Counted from the first letter of the stretch, positions 1 through 9,490 are shown. The stretch is DNA of 64,000 nt from Pigmentibacter sp. JX0631 (GCF_029873255.1 NZ_CP123622.1:62001-126000); one strand, 5' to 3'. Notes: generated from the sequence alone by a model not told the origin. Translations and numbers: made by a program.

Positions 1-2276
1 AAGAAATTTTATTGCAACATTTAGTAAATGGTTTTCAAACTAAGTTTTATTTAGAAAAAATTAATTTATCCTTAACTTCCAATTCAATTTCTGAATTGCT
101 GACAACTGCAATAATTAAAACTATAAAAAACATAAAAGGAACTATTCTTTACTATAATTTCAATCAAATAGCATTTGTTTATGCAGAAAAAAATAAATTT
201 AATTATGATCAATTTAGACAACTTGTATTAGATAATTACATTGAAGAAAGAACAAGTAAGTGTGGGAATATAAATACATTTTTTGATTCTAGCAAAGATG
301 GAATTAAAGTTTCCGAAGAAGTTTTAAAATTGTTTGATGATAATTTAATTGTTGAGTCTTTATATTCTTGGATAAATAATAGAGAACCCAAAGCTCTTTC
401 AATAAACTTGCAAGGCCGCATTGAAAAATATAAAACTGATAATTTAAGTTTTGAAGATATTGAATTGAGCAGCAATATAGATGAATTAAAAAAAGTTCAA
501 ATTATTTCTGCAGCTTTCAATATTCTGAAAGAATTAAATTTAAAGAAAAAGCCAATTGTTCTCATTGAAGAGGAATTAAAACAAAATCCCGAATTTGAGC
601 TTGAAGAAATAAAAAAATTTCAACGAATAAGTACCTGGAATCACAATGGGAAAGGGTTTGATGACGTATATGAACTTCCCTATATTTTAGGAATACAATT
701 TCGTGAGAAAGAAAAAGTTGCTAAAACAATTATGGCTACCGCATTAAAATTAGTAAGAAATACATTAACTATTGAAACAGGAAAAAATATAGTTGAAAAT
801 AGTTTGATTGAATTTATTAACAATTCATTTTCTTTTTCAACAGAGAAGAAACCTCTAAAAGCATTTGAAAAATATTTTAAAAATTATGAAAAAGAAGAAC
901 GAAGTTCATTTGGATCTTCTTTTACAGATACTTTTAAAATAGTTTCAAGCGAATTTCTTGGGGATATTAAGGTTACTCAATTTAGTAATAATAATCTTGC
1001 AGGCAAAAAAGGAGACCCTTTAAGAATGCAAGATAAAATATTTCAAGAAATAAACTTTATAAACAAAAATGTTCACAATAATTTTCGGTTTTCGTCAGAA
1101 AATTTAAATTTACACCTGTTCCCGAAGAATTCCATAACAAAGTACAAGTTTATTTCTTCGCAGTTGTGTTTTCTCATAGATGAAATTCATATTTTAGAAA
1201 ATAAAAAATGTTTGAATATAAGAAATTTTGAAAATAATTTACAAGATAGTAAATTAAATCCTGATTTTTCTGGAATTTTTTGTAATGAAAGAATAAAAAA
1301 TTCGTTGTATTCAGTGCAACCAATAACAAGTTTTAAAGATGAAGATAAAAATAATTTTTGGTTAAGAAGCATCGCTATCAGTATTGCTATTTCTCATAAA
1401 ACTTACTATAAAGCAGTTCTTACCCCATTTCTCAGTGCACATTATGATGAAAAAAATGAATTTTGTATTTCTGGTTTGCCTGGTTTACTTAGCTACTTTA
1501 TACCTTCAGAAATAACTACTGAAAATACTCCATATCTCTATGAATGGATTCAAAATTTATTTTTGACAGAAAAAAATATTCTTTCTTCGACAAAAAATAA
1601 AAAATATTTAATTACGAACATTTTAAAATCAGCGCAGAAGGGGGGGCTAAACTTAATTTATGAATTAAATATTCTTTATGCGAGATTTACTGAAAATAAG
1701 CAATCCTTTGTTTTAAATGACATTGCTTTACATATTCTTGATTTTAGAAATACATTTTATTCTTTACTTGCTAAATTCAACGAAAATTCAATAAATGGAG
1801 ACGAAATGAAAAAAACAGAAATGTATTTACAAAATATGGCAAAAATAGCTGCTTCTAATTTTTTAGTTATTAATAAAGGAGAAAGTAGATATGGTCTTTC
1901 AAGATGTTTTGATGAAATATTGAAACAAATTAAAAAATCAGCAAAAGAACATTCTTTAAATACTTTACTTGCTGTTTCCCAAGATAAATGTTTTGAAGCC
2001 TTGGCAAGAGATAATATCTATAAAATAGGCAAAACAAAACGCGAAGCATTGCAAGAGTTTCATAAAGCATTTGAAGACATGGCTTTCGATTGTTACGAAA
2101 ATAATTTGAACAGATTAAGACTCGATGAAAACTTACTGCGTAGTGCATTTTTAACTTATTTAAGAGTAGAAAGGGAAAAACTAAGAGAAGAAAAATTAAA
2201 CGCATCGGATTCACAGTTAGTAAACAATGTTACTGAATCTCATTCAAAAGAAGTTCTATTTGAAAACACACTTTAA
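1..2276 (+). CDS. cas10d: Cas10d (Csc3), large subunit of type I-D Cascade, 5' end cut by window
   Basis: The reading frame is already open at base 3 and continues to the stop at 2276 (about 758 residues visible), so the true start lies upstream of the window. No single strong motif identifies it. The call rests on position directly before csc2 and csc1, on size (family members are usually around 900-1000 residues) and on the helicase in this operon lacking an HD domain. In type I-D the HD nuclease sits at the N terminus of Cas10d, which is the part missing here. Known role: large subunit of the interference complex, PAM recognition and DNA cleavage. The C-terminal ~156 residues are helical and probably also made separately as Cas11d (next entry). 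Confidence 0.85.
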   Translation, partial: EILLQHLVNGFQTKFYLEKINLSLTSNSISELLTTAIIKTIKNIKGTILYYNFNQIAFVYAEKNKFNYDQFRQLVLDNYIEERTSKCGNINTFFDSSKDGIKVSEEVLKLFDDNLIVESLYSWINNREPKALSINLQGRIEKYKTDNLSFEDIELSSNIDELKKVQIISAAFNILKELNLKKKPIVLIEEELKQNPEFELEEIKKFQRISTWNHNGKGFDDVYELPYILGIQFREKEKVAKTIMATALKLVRNTLTIETGKNIVENSLIEFINNSFSFSTEKKPLKAFEKYFKNYEKEERSSFGSSFTDTFKIVSSEFLGDIKVTQFSNNNLAGKKGDPLRMQDKIFQEINFINKNVHNNFRFSSENLNLHLFPKNSITKYKFISSQLCFLIDEIHILENKKCLNIRNFENNLQDSKLNPDFSGIFCNERIKNSLYSVQPITSFKDEDKNNFWLRSIAISIAISHKTYYKAVLTPFLSAHYDEKNEFCISGLPGLLSYFIPSEITTENTPYLYEWIQNLFLTEKNILSSTKNKKYLITNILKSAQKGGLNLIYELNILYARFTENKQSFVLNDIALHILDFRNTFYSLLAKFNENSINGDEMKKTEMYLQNMAKIAASNFLVINKGESRYGLSRCFDEILKQIKKSAKEHSLNTLLAVSQDKCFEALARDNIYKIGKTKREALQEFHKAFEDMAFDCYENNLNRLRLDENLLRSAFLTYLRVEREKLREEKLNASDSQLVNNVTESHSKEVLFENTL
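1806..2276 (+). CDS. cas11d: Cas11d small subunit from an internal start inside cas10d
   Basis: An in-frame ATG at 1806 is preceded by GGAG (1797-1800) with five bases between, which is a good ribosome-binding site in the middle of an otherwise ordinary coding region. Translation from it gives 156 residues, charged and mostly helical, running to the cas10d stop. Internal translation of the small subunit from cas10d is established for type I-D, and both length and position fit. Several copies of Cas11d would line the belly of the Cascade filament. That this particular ATG is used is inferred from the ribosome-binding site and the size. Confidence 0.65.
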   Translation: MKKTEMYLQNMAKIAASNFLVINKGESRYGLSRCFDEILKQIKKSAKEHSLNTLLAVSQDKCFEALARDNIYKIGKTKREALQEFHKAFEDMAFDCYENNLNRLRLDENLLRSAFLTYLRVEREKLREEKLNASDSQLVNNVTESHSKEVLFENTL

Positions 2277-2297
2277 TTTTCTGAAAGGGTACTAAAC

Positions 2298-3293
2298 ATG
2301 AATTTTTTAAAAAACTATGAACAATTTTTTTCCAACGAATATTCCAATTATCCAAGTAATAAATTTATAAGTCTGTTTGTTTTGCGCGAAACACAAAGTG
2401 AAGTGATTTTTAGAACAGAAGGTTCTGGTGAACCCATAGCAAAAGAAATTATAAGTTCTAAATGGGGAAGTTCTACTTATGCAGTCATGTCAAAAAGAAA
2501 AGCACTTGCCGCAGAAAGAAGAACCGGAAGAGAAGTATTAAGAAATCATTCATTATTAAAAGAAACAAATGAAGGCAAGCTTTGTGCATTAAACAGCCAA
2601 AGCTCCTGTGGAAAATGTTTAGATTGCAATATTTACGGTTTTGCTGTTGGCGATGCTGGGTGTATGAAAGCCAGAGTGTTATCTAGCGATGCTTTTTCAA
2701 TTCTTTCCATCGATGAAATATCAGATTTTAGAACATTCAATGCCATTTATGAAAATGGGACAATGATACTTGATGGTGAGAATTCTCAATCATTAGGTTC
2801 TTCTGAATATATACGCCCTGGGGTGCATATCTTAGATCAAATTGTGTTGCACGATGTTTCTCAAACAGAATTTCTTTATGTCTTAATGAATGTATTAAAT
2901 ACCAATCGCTATGGGGCAATGAGTACTCGCATTGGAAAAATGCAAAATCACCTTTTGGGAGTTGCCTTTTCGGCACAAGAATTAGGAAGTAATTTACAAT
3001 GGCTCCGTGAAATTCATGAGCAATTAAATTCTGAAAGCAGACATCCCTTAGCATTAAATGAAGTAACAGCACTTGCTACAGAAGGTCTTCCGATACTTGC
3101 TAAACAAGTTAATTCACAAGTCTCCTGGGTAAGGGGTGGTGATCTCAATAGCATGTTGAACGAATTTCAAACTCTCGCCAAAACAGAAAAACTTATTGAA
3201 TTATTTAATGAACAGACAGAAAATTATGTCACGACATTTACCAAATCTGCAAGTGAAAATGGGAAAAAGAAACCAAAAAAAGGAGATAAATAG
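2298..3293 (+). CDS. cas7d: Cas7d (Csc2), backbone subunit of type I-D Cascade
   Basis: 331 residues, 21 bases downstream of cas10d, start ATG after AAAGGG. Csc2-type features are a basic KRKALAAERR stretch near residues 68-77, a Cys cluster CGKCLDC around residues 105-111 that looks zinc-binding, and a glycine-rich segment further on. Csc2 is the Cas7-family RRM protein that polymerises on crRNA to form the Cascade filament. The tail is strongly basic (GKKKPKKGDK). The stop overlaps the GTG start of csc1 by one base, indicating translational coupling and fixed stoichiometry. Confidence 0.88.
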   Translation: MNFLKNYEQFFSNEYSNYPSNKFISLFVLRETQSEVIFRTEGSGEPIAKEIISSKWGSSTYAVMSKRKALAAERRTGREVLRNHSLLKETNEGKLCALNSQSSCGKCLDCNIYGFAVGDAGCMKARVLSSDAFSILSIDEISDFRTFNAIYENGTMILDGENSQSLGSSEYIRPGVHILDQIVLHDVSQTEFLYVLMNVLNTNRYGAMSTRIGKMQNHLLGVAFSAQELGSNLQWLREIHEQLNSESRHPLALNEVTALATEGLPILAKQVNSQVSWVRGGDLNSMLNEFQTLAKTEKLIELFNEQTENYVTTFTKSASENGKKKPKKGDK

Positions 3294-4021
3294 TGAATGA
3301 AAGAGTTTTTCACCTAAAAATGACTCTTCATGAACCCCTATTTCATGCAAGCTATGAATATAATACTGAGTATTTAACTGAGGCAGTAATCAGTAATTAT
3401 GCTTTAGCTTTTGCATTTGGGATGGCCAAGAGTCAACGGCGAATTGAAGATGCGCCGATGCGTCCTAGATATAAAGAAGATTTAAATACTCTACTGGAAA
3501 AAAATATTTATTTTTTTCCAGCGGTTCCTTCAAGTTCTCAAGCAGTTAATTATCATCAAGAACGCTGGAATGTAATTGGGGAGGGGTTACGTTACCAAAT
3601 GGGACAAGGGTGCATTGTTGACGACCTAGATTTTTTGGTTGGGGGCGTTAGGGCAAGAGCTGTAAATAAACCGCAACAAGGTTACATCCGTTACGTTTCC
3701 CGTGGAAGTTTATTTACTAGCTGGTGTGTTGTGAAAAATAACGAGCACATTTCTTTTCCAACTTGGATTAGATTAGGAAAAACAATGGCTAAAACGCATT
3801 GCGAAATTCAAGAAATACCCTGCATGAAGAAAAATGGTTCATTCTATTTTTCTGGTGGTTTGAATTCTGTTGATGTAGCAAATCATTCAAACATTGACTC
3901 CTATGACATTATAAATATACGCCCTGCACCTATTTTAAAAAATATCCGTGCACACGGTGAATATTTAGAAACGAAAGAAGCAAATATTCCAAATAATGTG
4001 TTTTGGAACTTTCCAACTTAA
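3293..4021 (+). CDS. cas5d: Cas5d (Csc1), crRNA 5'-handle-binding subunit of type I-D Cascade
   Basis: 242 residues, GTG start overlapping the csc2 stop (TAGTG) with AAAGGAGAT in the end of csc2 as ribosome-binding site. Csc1 is the Cas5-family subunit that caps the 5' handle of crRNA. Features seen include an early segment ESYEYNTEYLTEAVISNYAL-like in character (HASYEYNTEYLTEAVISNY), a central GEGLRYQMGQG stretch and a late FSGGLNSVD segment. Identification rests on size and on its place between csc2 and cas3. It ends 17 bases before the preferred start of cas3. Confidence 0.82.
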   Translation: MNERVFHLKMTLHEPLFHASYEYNTEYLTEAVISNYALAFAFGMAKSQRRIEDAPMRPRYKEDLNTLLEKNIYFFPAVPSSSQAVNYHQERWNVIGEGLRYQMGQGCIVDDLDFLVGGVRARAVNKPQQGYIRYVSRGSLFTSWCVVKNNEHISFPTWIRLGKTMAKTHCEIQEIPCMKKNGSFYFSGGLNSVDVANHSNIDSYDIINIRPAPILKNIRAHGEYLETKEANIPNNVFWNFPT

Positions 4022-4038
4022 TCGAGTTTGAGGCAAAA

Positions 4039-6504
4039 ATGAATTTTTCTGTACCTGTTTCTTTATTAGCACATGCAGAACCTATTGCTCATCCTAATAC
4101 TATTCCACTTGAGCTTAGAAGTATTCAAAACTTACTATGGCATCAGTTGCAAACATATTTAGAATTAGAAAATAATTATGTTGTGCTAAATTTAAGTGAC
4201 ACGGGTACAGGAAAAACATTAGCTGCTTATACTCATTTGTTACGCCAACCCTACCCTTCACGCACAGTAATTGTTGCCCCAACAAATGCTTTGGTTGCGC
4301 AACACGAAAGTGATGCAAAAGAATTTATAGAAAAAAATAACTTGCCCTATATAGTTATTGGTTTTGACGCTAAAAAAGCCAAAGCAATTAGAAGTAACAT
4401 CCAAAAAACACGGCCAGATTTAGCAAAACGATGCCAAAGCAATGGGAGATTGTTGATCGAACTTTGGAAAGATCCTTCACTTATAGACGAATCTATTAGT
4501 AACACAACAAAACTTATCTTAATTACTAATCCTGATATTTTCCGCTTAGCTTCAAATTTTCAATATGGTTCGCATGAAGTTTCTTTGGGTGCTGAATTTA
4601 TTGGAAGAATAGATTATTTAATCATTGATGAAACTCATGTCTATCATGCTTTGCAATTAACAAGCTTATTTTTCTCTCTGCTTTTATGGTCAGCTGGATT
4701 AGCTAAGAATGACAAACGTAGAATCCTACTTCTTAGTGCTACTCCTGAAAAAGATTTAAAATGGTTTATAAATGCCCTACATAAATTGGACGTCAAAATT
4801 GCTTGTATTGAACCACAGAGCGCTCCGCTTGATTTGCCAAGGGTCGTATCTTTAAGCCCCATTAATATTGAATTTAGAGAATTAAAAATAAATGAATGCT
4901 TTATAACTGCGAAAGAGCAACTCGAAATTTTAGAACATAAAAAAATGAAGAAAGATATGTTAATTTTGTCTGATTCATTAAATAGAATAAATAAAATAGC
5001 AAATAACTTAAAAACAGAACATAATTTAAATCCTAAAAAAATTACAGGTATGATATCACACTCGGAAAGATTAAAAGTAGTAACAAATGATTTAATTCTT
5101 GCTACCCCAACTGTAGACTTAGGATTTAACTTCCCAAAAAAAGAAAATAAACAATTTCAATCAATAGATACGATTTATTGTGAGGCACCTACCATTGATA
5201 GACTATGGCAAAGACTTGGAAGGGCTGGAAGAGTTCTTCCATATGAAATTAAAGATATCCCTTCACAAGCTTTTGCATATATTCCAAAGCAAGCATTAAT
5301 AAAACTGAGAACATATATTGAAAGTAATAATATTAATTTTCCAATGGAAAGAAATAAATTTAAGCATTTATTTAAGGAAATTTGCTTATCAGAAATGGAA
5401 AAGCCTGGGATTGAAGAATTTTCTATTGACTTAAGATTGAAAATTTTAGGATGGGCCTTTGCCGGCTTTGCAAAGGGATTGAATCATGAACTTGAAATAA
5501 ATGCCAAATTTAAAAAAATAGTTCAACAAATTGTCGAAATAATAACTGGTAAAAATATTCCAGCAGAAATTATTCTTTCCATTGGAAAGGCAATGGATGA
5601 ATGCATGGAATTAAAAAAAGAATTTAAAGACTTTGCATTTCCAGATAATTTATCCTATTTTACAGATGAAAAGTGGTATTGCACTACAATAGCAGAAAAT
5701 AATACTTATAAGACATTCAAATGGTTAAGTAGTTGCAACGAAATTATTGACGATAATAATAACTCAAATAATATTGTTAAAGCAATTAAAGAGCAAAAAA
5801 TATTTGCAAATTTATTTAATCAAAAATTAAATGTACAAAAAATATATAGAAAAGTAATTGAAATTCTTTGGCGAGAAGCGTGTCTAAGCAACTCTTTATT
5901 AAGTTTTAGAGGCTCACAAGCCTTTGATAGCGAAATTTTAACCTTTGATGAAAATGGATTATTTTTGAATGAACCTGATTTCACAAACGATATCTCCATT
6001 TTAAGAATCCTAAAAAATTGTAATTACTCAGTGCATACTGTAGAAGAATTTAGAAAAAAATATCCTGAAGAAAATTCATCAGAACTTATTAGAAAAAAAT
6101 ATGTTACTGTTATACATTCCTTTCTAGAGGAAACTAGGAAATTAAAAATTTTCTTAATTTTAACAGAAATACAGAGAAATGAACTTGAAAGTGAACAAAA
6201 TTTCAAAAAAATAAATGTAGTAATGTCAATTCTAATAAAAAATGATAGGTTTGATATAGATAAACTTTTAATTGAAGAGTTAAATAATGATTGCGCTAAG
6301 AATGGAATTTTATATTTTGCTCCATTAAAAAAATTATTTAAGAACTATGACTATGCAAAAAAAATGTGTGAGCATTACGGATACTTTCCCTCAGCATTTT
6401 TAGATTTCCAAGAAGGTAAAAATATTTCACTTAATACTGAAATTCCATGTTGGACAGGCTCCGAAACATTTATTGTCGAACAAATTTTTAATTATTACGG
6501 ATAA
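4039..6504 (+). CDS. cas3: Cas3' helicase of type I-D (no HD domain)
   Basis: 821 residues from ATG 4039, chosen over the in-frame TTG at 4003 because GAGG lies six bases upstream and the longer form would run into csc1. Superfamily-2 helicase motifs are clear: Walker A DTGTGKT near residues 54-60, DETH box at 197-200, SAT at 233-235 and motif VI QRLGRAGR at 391-398. No HD phosphohydrolase motif is visible, as expected in I-D where the HD nuclease is on Cas10d. Known role: ATP-driven unwinding of DNA at targets marked by Cascade. Bases 4614-4646, coding across the DETH box, are identical to spacer 47 of the adjacent array. The gene sits after csc1 rather than at the front of the operon, the order usually drawn for I-D. 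Confidence 0.92.
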   Translation: MNFSVPVSLLAHAEPIAHPNTIPLELRSIQNLLWHQLQTYLELENNYVVLNLSDTGTGKTLAAYTHLLRQPYPSRTVIVAPTNALVAQHESDAKEFIEKNNLPYIVIGFDAKKAKAIRSNIQKTRPDLAKRCQSNGRLLIELWKDPSLIDESISNTTKLILITNPDIFRLASNFQYGSHEVSLGAEFIGRIDYLIIDETHVYHALQLTSLFFSLLLWSAGLAKNDKRRILLLSATPEKDLKWFINALHKLDVKIACIEPQSAPLDLPRVVSLSPINIEFRELKINECFITAKEQLEILEHKKMKKDMLILSDSLNRINKIANNLKTEHNLNPKKITGMISHSERLKVVTNDLILATPTVDLGFNFPKKENKQFQSIDTIYCEAPTIDRLWQRLGRAGRVLPYEIKDIPSQAFAYIPKQALIKLRTYIESNNINFPMERNKFKHLFKEICLSEMEKPGIEEFSIDLRLKILGWAFAGFAKGLNHELEINAKFKKIVQQIVEIITGKNIPAEIILSIGKAMDECMELKKEFKDFAFPDNLSYFTDEKWYCTTIAENNTYKTFKWLSSCNEIIDDNNNSNNIVKAIKEQKIFANLFNQKLNVQKIYRKVIEILWREACLSNSLLSFRGSQAFDSEILTFDENGLFLNEPDFTNDISILRILKNCNYSVHTVEEFRKKYPEENSSELIRKKYVTVIHSFLEETRKLKIFLILTEIQRNELESEQNFKKINVVMSILIKNDRFDIDKLLIEELNNDCAKNGILYFAPLKKLFKNYDYAKKMCEHYGYFPSAFLDFQEGKNISLNTEIPCWTGSETFIVEQIFNYYG

Positions 6505-6515
6505 AAGGTAACATT

Positions 6516-7451
6516 ATGCCATTTCAAATTACTTTAAAAATAGAAACACTGCGAGAAAAAGTTGAACCCGATGAACTACAGGGTTGTATTTATTACTTAA
6601 TAAAAAGAGGATCTCCTGAAATTTCTGAAAAACTGCATACGAAAAACAAAGTCCCACTATTTCAAGGCTATATTATAAATAATAATTTTGAAACAAATTT
6701 AGTTATCAGTATTCTTAGTGATGAATTCTTAATTCCTCTAATGCAAGGATGGTTAAAACAGCCTATTGAAAAAATAACCTTTGGAAGTCAGCAGTATGCA
6801 GTATATTCAATCAATCATAATATTACAGCATGGAACCAATTTTCTAATTTAAGTAAAAATTATTTTGCTGGAATTAAAATACATTTTTTAACTTTATTTC
6901 AAGTTAGACAACAATATTTCATTGAAAAAGATACTAGTATTCGAAGAATATTAATGACCCCTTCTCCAGAATTGATTCTTAATTTAGCAGCAAAAAAATG
7001 GAATGATTGTTTCGAAATGAATTTACATCAACATGATAAAGTTACGGCAGCAGAATTAACAAAAATGTTATCTGTCATAACAGAAAAAAGCATTGAAGGC
7101 CGAACATATTCCATACTGAGTAAAAGAGGATACGAAAGAGGCTTTAAGGGATCCTGTAGTTGGGAGTATACTTCTGAAACTTCATTAATTTATAACAAAT
7201 ATACGCAACTCTTAAAGTTCGCAGAATTTTCAGGAATTGGCAGTCGTATCACACGTGGTTTTGGTAAAATTGAATTAGAGTGGTTAACAGAAAAGGAATT
7301 ACTCAATAATGATAAATCGATCCCCTATTTTAATTTCGGCATTGAATCAAATGGAATTTTGCAACCACAGAGCTTTTCTTATCCACGGATGTGGAGAAAT
7401 GGAGAACAACGAGCACGTTTGGAAAGGAAAATTTATTCATCGAAACATTGA
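6516..7451 (+). CDS. cas6: Cas6 pre-crRNA endoribonuclease
   Basis: 311 residues, starting 11 bases after cas3 with AAAGG upstream. A glycine-rich loop typical of Cas6, GIGSRITRGFGKIEL, lies near residues 240-255, preceded by the paired RRM-like beta-alpha pattern. Cas6 cuts pre-crRNA within each repeat, leaving an 8-nt 5' handle, here expected to be AUCGAAAC. The last 48 residues are encoded by DNA that also encodes the N terminus of cas4 in another frame (overlap 7309-7451). This tail, after the glycine loop, may therefore be an extension gained by loss of an earlier stop. Confidence 0.85.
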   Translation: MPFQITLKIETLREKVEPDELQGCIYYLIKRGSPEISEKLHTKNKVPLFQGYIINNNFETNLVISILSDEFLIPLMQGWLKQPIEKITFGSQQYAVYSINHNITAWNQFSNLSKNYFAGIKIHFLTLFQVRQQYFIEKDTSIRRILMTPSPELILNLAAKKWNDCFEMNLHQHDKVTAAELTKMLSVITEKSIEGRTYSILSKRGYERGFKGSCSWEYTSETSLIYNKYTQLLKFAEFSGIGSRITRGFGKIELEWLTEKELLNNDKSIPYFNFGIESNGILQPQSFSYPRMWRNGEQRARLERKIYSSKH

Positions 7452-7920
7452 TCAAGCAAAAAACTATAAAAGAAATAATGAAAATTTTTATTCAGCTGTT
7501 AAAGTTTATAGTGATGTATTAAATTTAGAAGGAGTCATTGATTTACTAGAATTTAATTATTCTGAATATATTATACATGAATATAAAAAAGGTTCTCCTA
7601 AAAATATTTCGACTGCTTGGGAAAATGATATTATTCAGGTAGAAGCTTTAATGTATTGTTTTAAAGAAATGAATTTCAACATTAATTACTCATATATTTA
7701 TTATGCTGAAACTAAAAATAAAATTAAAGTTAATTGGGAGTTAAATTCCACCTCTAAAATTGAGAATAAAATAGCCGATTTAAGTAACATTATAATGGGA
7801 AAAAGAAGAACAACACCGGAATATTCAAAAAAATGTGATGGATGCTCTTTATATAATACTTGCTTACCTAAATCCAGTAACACTAACCTTTTCGATTATT
7901 GGAATACTAAAGATGATTAA
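7309..7920 (+). CDS. cas4: Cas4 exonuclease, spacer-acquisition factor
   Basis: 203 residues from ATG 7309. The start cannot be moved much downstream because the family's N-terminal pattern (ISALNQMEFCNHRAFL, first cluster Cys) is near residues 9-24. RecB-nuclease residues are seen in LEGVIDLLEF and EYKKG, and three C-terminal cysteines in CDGCSLYNTC complete the four-Cys iron-sulfur site. Cas4 trims prespacers and selects PAMs together with Cas1-Cas2. The gene overlaps cas6 by 143 bases and cas1 by 8 bases, so the adaptation module is tightly coupled. Confidence 0.88.
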   Translation: MINRSPILISALNQMEFCNHRAFLIHGCGEMENNEHVWKGKFIHRNIDQAKNYKRNNENFYSAVKVYSDVLNLEGVIDLLEFNYSEYIIHEYKKGSPKNISTAWENDIIQVEALMYCFKEMNFNINYSYIYYAETKNKIKVNWELNSTSKIENKIADLSNIIMGKRRTTPEYSKKCDGCSLYNTCLPKSSNTNLFDYWNTKDD

Positions 7921-8938
7921 ATCAGATTTATTTATAACTGAAATTGAAAGTACAATTTTTCTTACAAATAGTAATATTTGCTGCGAAAATGAAGATGGTA
8001 TAAAAAAACAAATGCCTCTTGAACAAATTTCAACTGTAATATTTCCTCAAGGTTCAAAAGTAACTGGAAGTTTATTACAGGAGTTAAATAAAAAACATAT
8101 TCCAGCTGTTTTTTTAGACTGGAAAGGTCATTGTCAGGGAAGAATTGAACCTTTTATTTCTAAAAATTCTTTGCTCCGTAGAAAACAAGTTGAATTTGCA
8201 TTAGATCATAAAAACCAAGAAAATCTTGCCAAAATTTTTGTGACTGCAAAAATAAAAAATAGCCGCACGTGGTTAATGCGCCATGCTAGAAATATTGATT
8301 TTGATAAAGAAAATCATTTATCATCAGCTATTAACGAACTAAAAAAAATAGAATTTAAACTTTCTTCAGCAGAAGACTTAGCAACTATTAGAGGATATGA
8401 AGGTCTTGCTGCAAAGGAATATTTTAACTGTTTTCCATTGTTACTTTCTAATACTTCATTTCAATGGAATGGGCGTAGTAGGCGTCCTCCAAAAGATGAA
8501 GTTAATTGTCTGCTTTCTTTAGGATATAGTTTGTTACTAAGTGATACTTTAAGCGCTTGTCACATTGTAGGATTAGATCCATACATTGGATTTTTACATG
8601 AAGAAAGAGCGGGTAGGCCTGAATGCGCTCTTGATTTAATGGAAGAATTTCGTTGCGCATATGTGGATGCTTTTATATTTTCATTAATTCATAAAAAAGT
8701 TATAACAGAAAATGATTTTATTATAAATTCAAAAACGCCAATCCTTGAATATCAATTAAAACCTGATGCACTTAAAGAATTTCTTTTAAAGTGGAAAGAA
8801 TATAAACAGAGGGAAATTCAACATCCTTTCTTAAAAAGTAGCCATCATTGGGGACATTTTCCATTGTTGCAAGCAAGATTATTAGCCCGTTTTTTTCAGG
8901 GAACAATTGACAACTACCCAGCATTTTTATGGAGGTAA
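7913..8938 (+). CDS. cas1: Cas1 integrase
   Basis: 341 residues from ATG 7913, which overlaps the cas4 stop; the longer frame upstream is overlap only. Cas1 features are YEGLAAKEYF (catalytic Glu region, about residues 160-169), SRRPPKDEVNCLLSLGYSLL, and GLDPYIGFLHEERAGRPECA with the metal-binding His. Ends 12 bases before cas2. With Cas2 it inserts new spacers at the leader-proximal repeat. All visible active-site segments are intact, so adaptation is probably functional, in line with the very long array. Confidence 0.95.
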   Translation: MIKSDLFITEIESTIFLTNSNICCENEDGIKKQMPLEQISTVIFPQGSKVTGSLLQELNKKHIPAVFLDWKGHCQGRIEPFISKNSLLRRKQVEFALDHKNQENLAKIFVTAKIKNSRTWLMRHARNIDFDKENHLSSAINELKKIEFKLSSAEDLATIRGYEGLAAKEYFNCFPLLLSNTSFQWNGRSRRPPKDEVNCLLSLGYSLLLSDTLSACHIVGLDPYIGFLHEERAGRPECALDLMEEFRCAYVDAFIFSLIHKKVITENDFIINSKTPILEYQLKPDALKEFLLKWKEYKQREIQHPFLKSSHHWGHFPLLQARLLARFFQGTIDNYPAFLWR

Positions 8939-8949
8939 TAATTTAATTC

Positions 8950-9240
8950 ATGCGAGTGATTATTAGCTATGATATTGCAACTTCAACAGATGGTGGAACA
9001 AAAAGGTTGCGAGACATTTCTAAAACAATGAAACGCTTTGGTGTGCGGATTCAAAAAAGTGTTTTTGAAACACAACTTAATGCTGGTCAATTACAAGAAA
9101 TGTATCAATTAGCTTTACAAATGATCGATCAAAAAGAGGACTCTGTTATCTTTTTTAAACTTGGTGAATGCTGCCAGCAAAAAACCATACACCTTGGGAA
9201 AGCGACCGATCCGTTAAGTGATGATAAGTTTATTTTTTGA
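8950..9240 (+). CDS. cas2: Cas2 adaptation protein
   Basis: 96 residues, a normal Cas2 length, with the N-terminal RVIISYDIA strand carrying the usual Asp. It structures the Cas1-Cas2 integration complex. Last gene of the cas operon and 250 bases upstream of the first repeat, so the operon points towards the leader. GGAGG at the end of cas1 (8931-8935) is the nearest ribosome-binding site, although rather far from the start. Confidence 0.93.
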   Translation: MRVIISYDIATSTDGGTKRLRDISKTMKRFGVRIQKSVFETQLNAGQLQEMYQLALQMIDQKEDSVIFFKLGECCQQKTIHLGKATDPLSDDKFIF

Positions 9241-9490
9241 ATTTAATGCGAGAATAAGCCTTAATTACTTGTAAAAAAATTTATTTTTGCTATATTTTAT
9301 AATGTTATTTGATAATTAAATAAGTTTTTTATTATTTTAAAACAATTAGGATTATCGCTATGGTATTTAATTGAAATTATTAGATTAAATTTCTTGTTAA
9401 TTTTTAAAATTTGTTTTCTTATTCATAGCTCTTTGATGCTCGATCTTCAATTGGTAACTTACTATTTTGACTTATTTATTTTACTGTGCT
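9241..9490 (+). promoter_or_regulatory. CRISPR leader
   Basis: 250 bases of strongly AT-rich, non-coding DNA between cas2 and the first repeat. It is placed as the leader because the adjoining repeats are uniform while the far end of the array is degenerate. Promoter-like pairs are TTGTAA (9269-9274) with TATATT (9291-9296), spacing 16, and TTGACT (9467-9472) with TATTCT spanning the leader/repeat junction, spacing 17. Which of these is used is not decided by the sequence. Confidence 0.7.

Noticed and set aside
4611-4613. A GTN PAM for the spacer-47 match
   Set aside because: The flank is AGA in the array's orientation and GCA if reversed; neither fits the reported I-D PAM.
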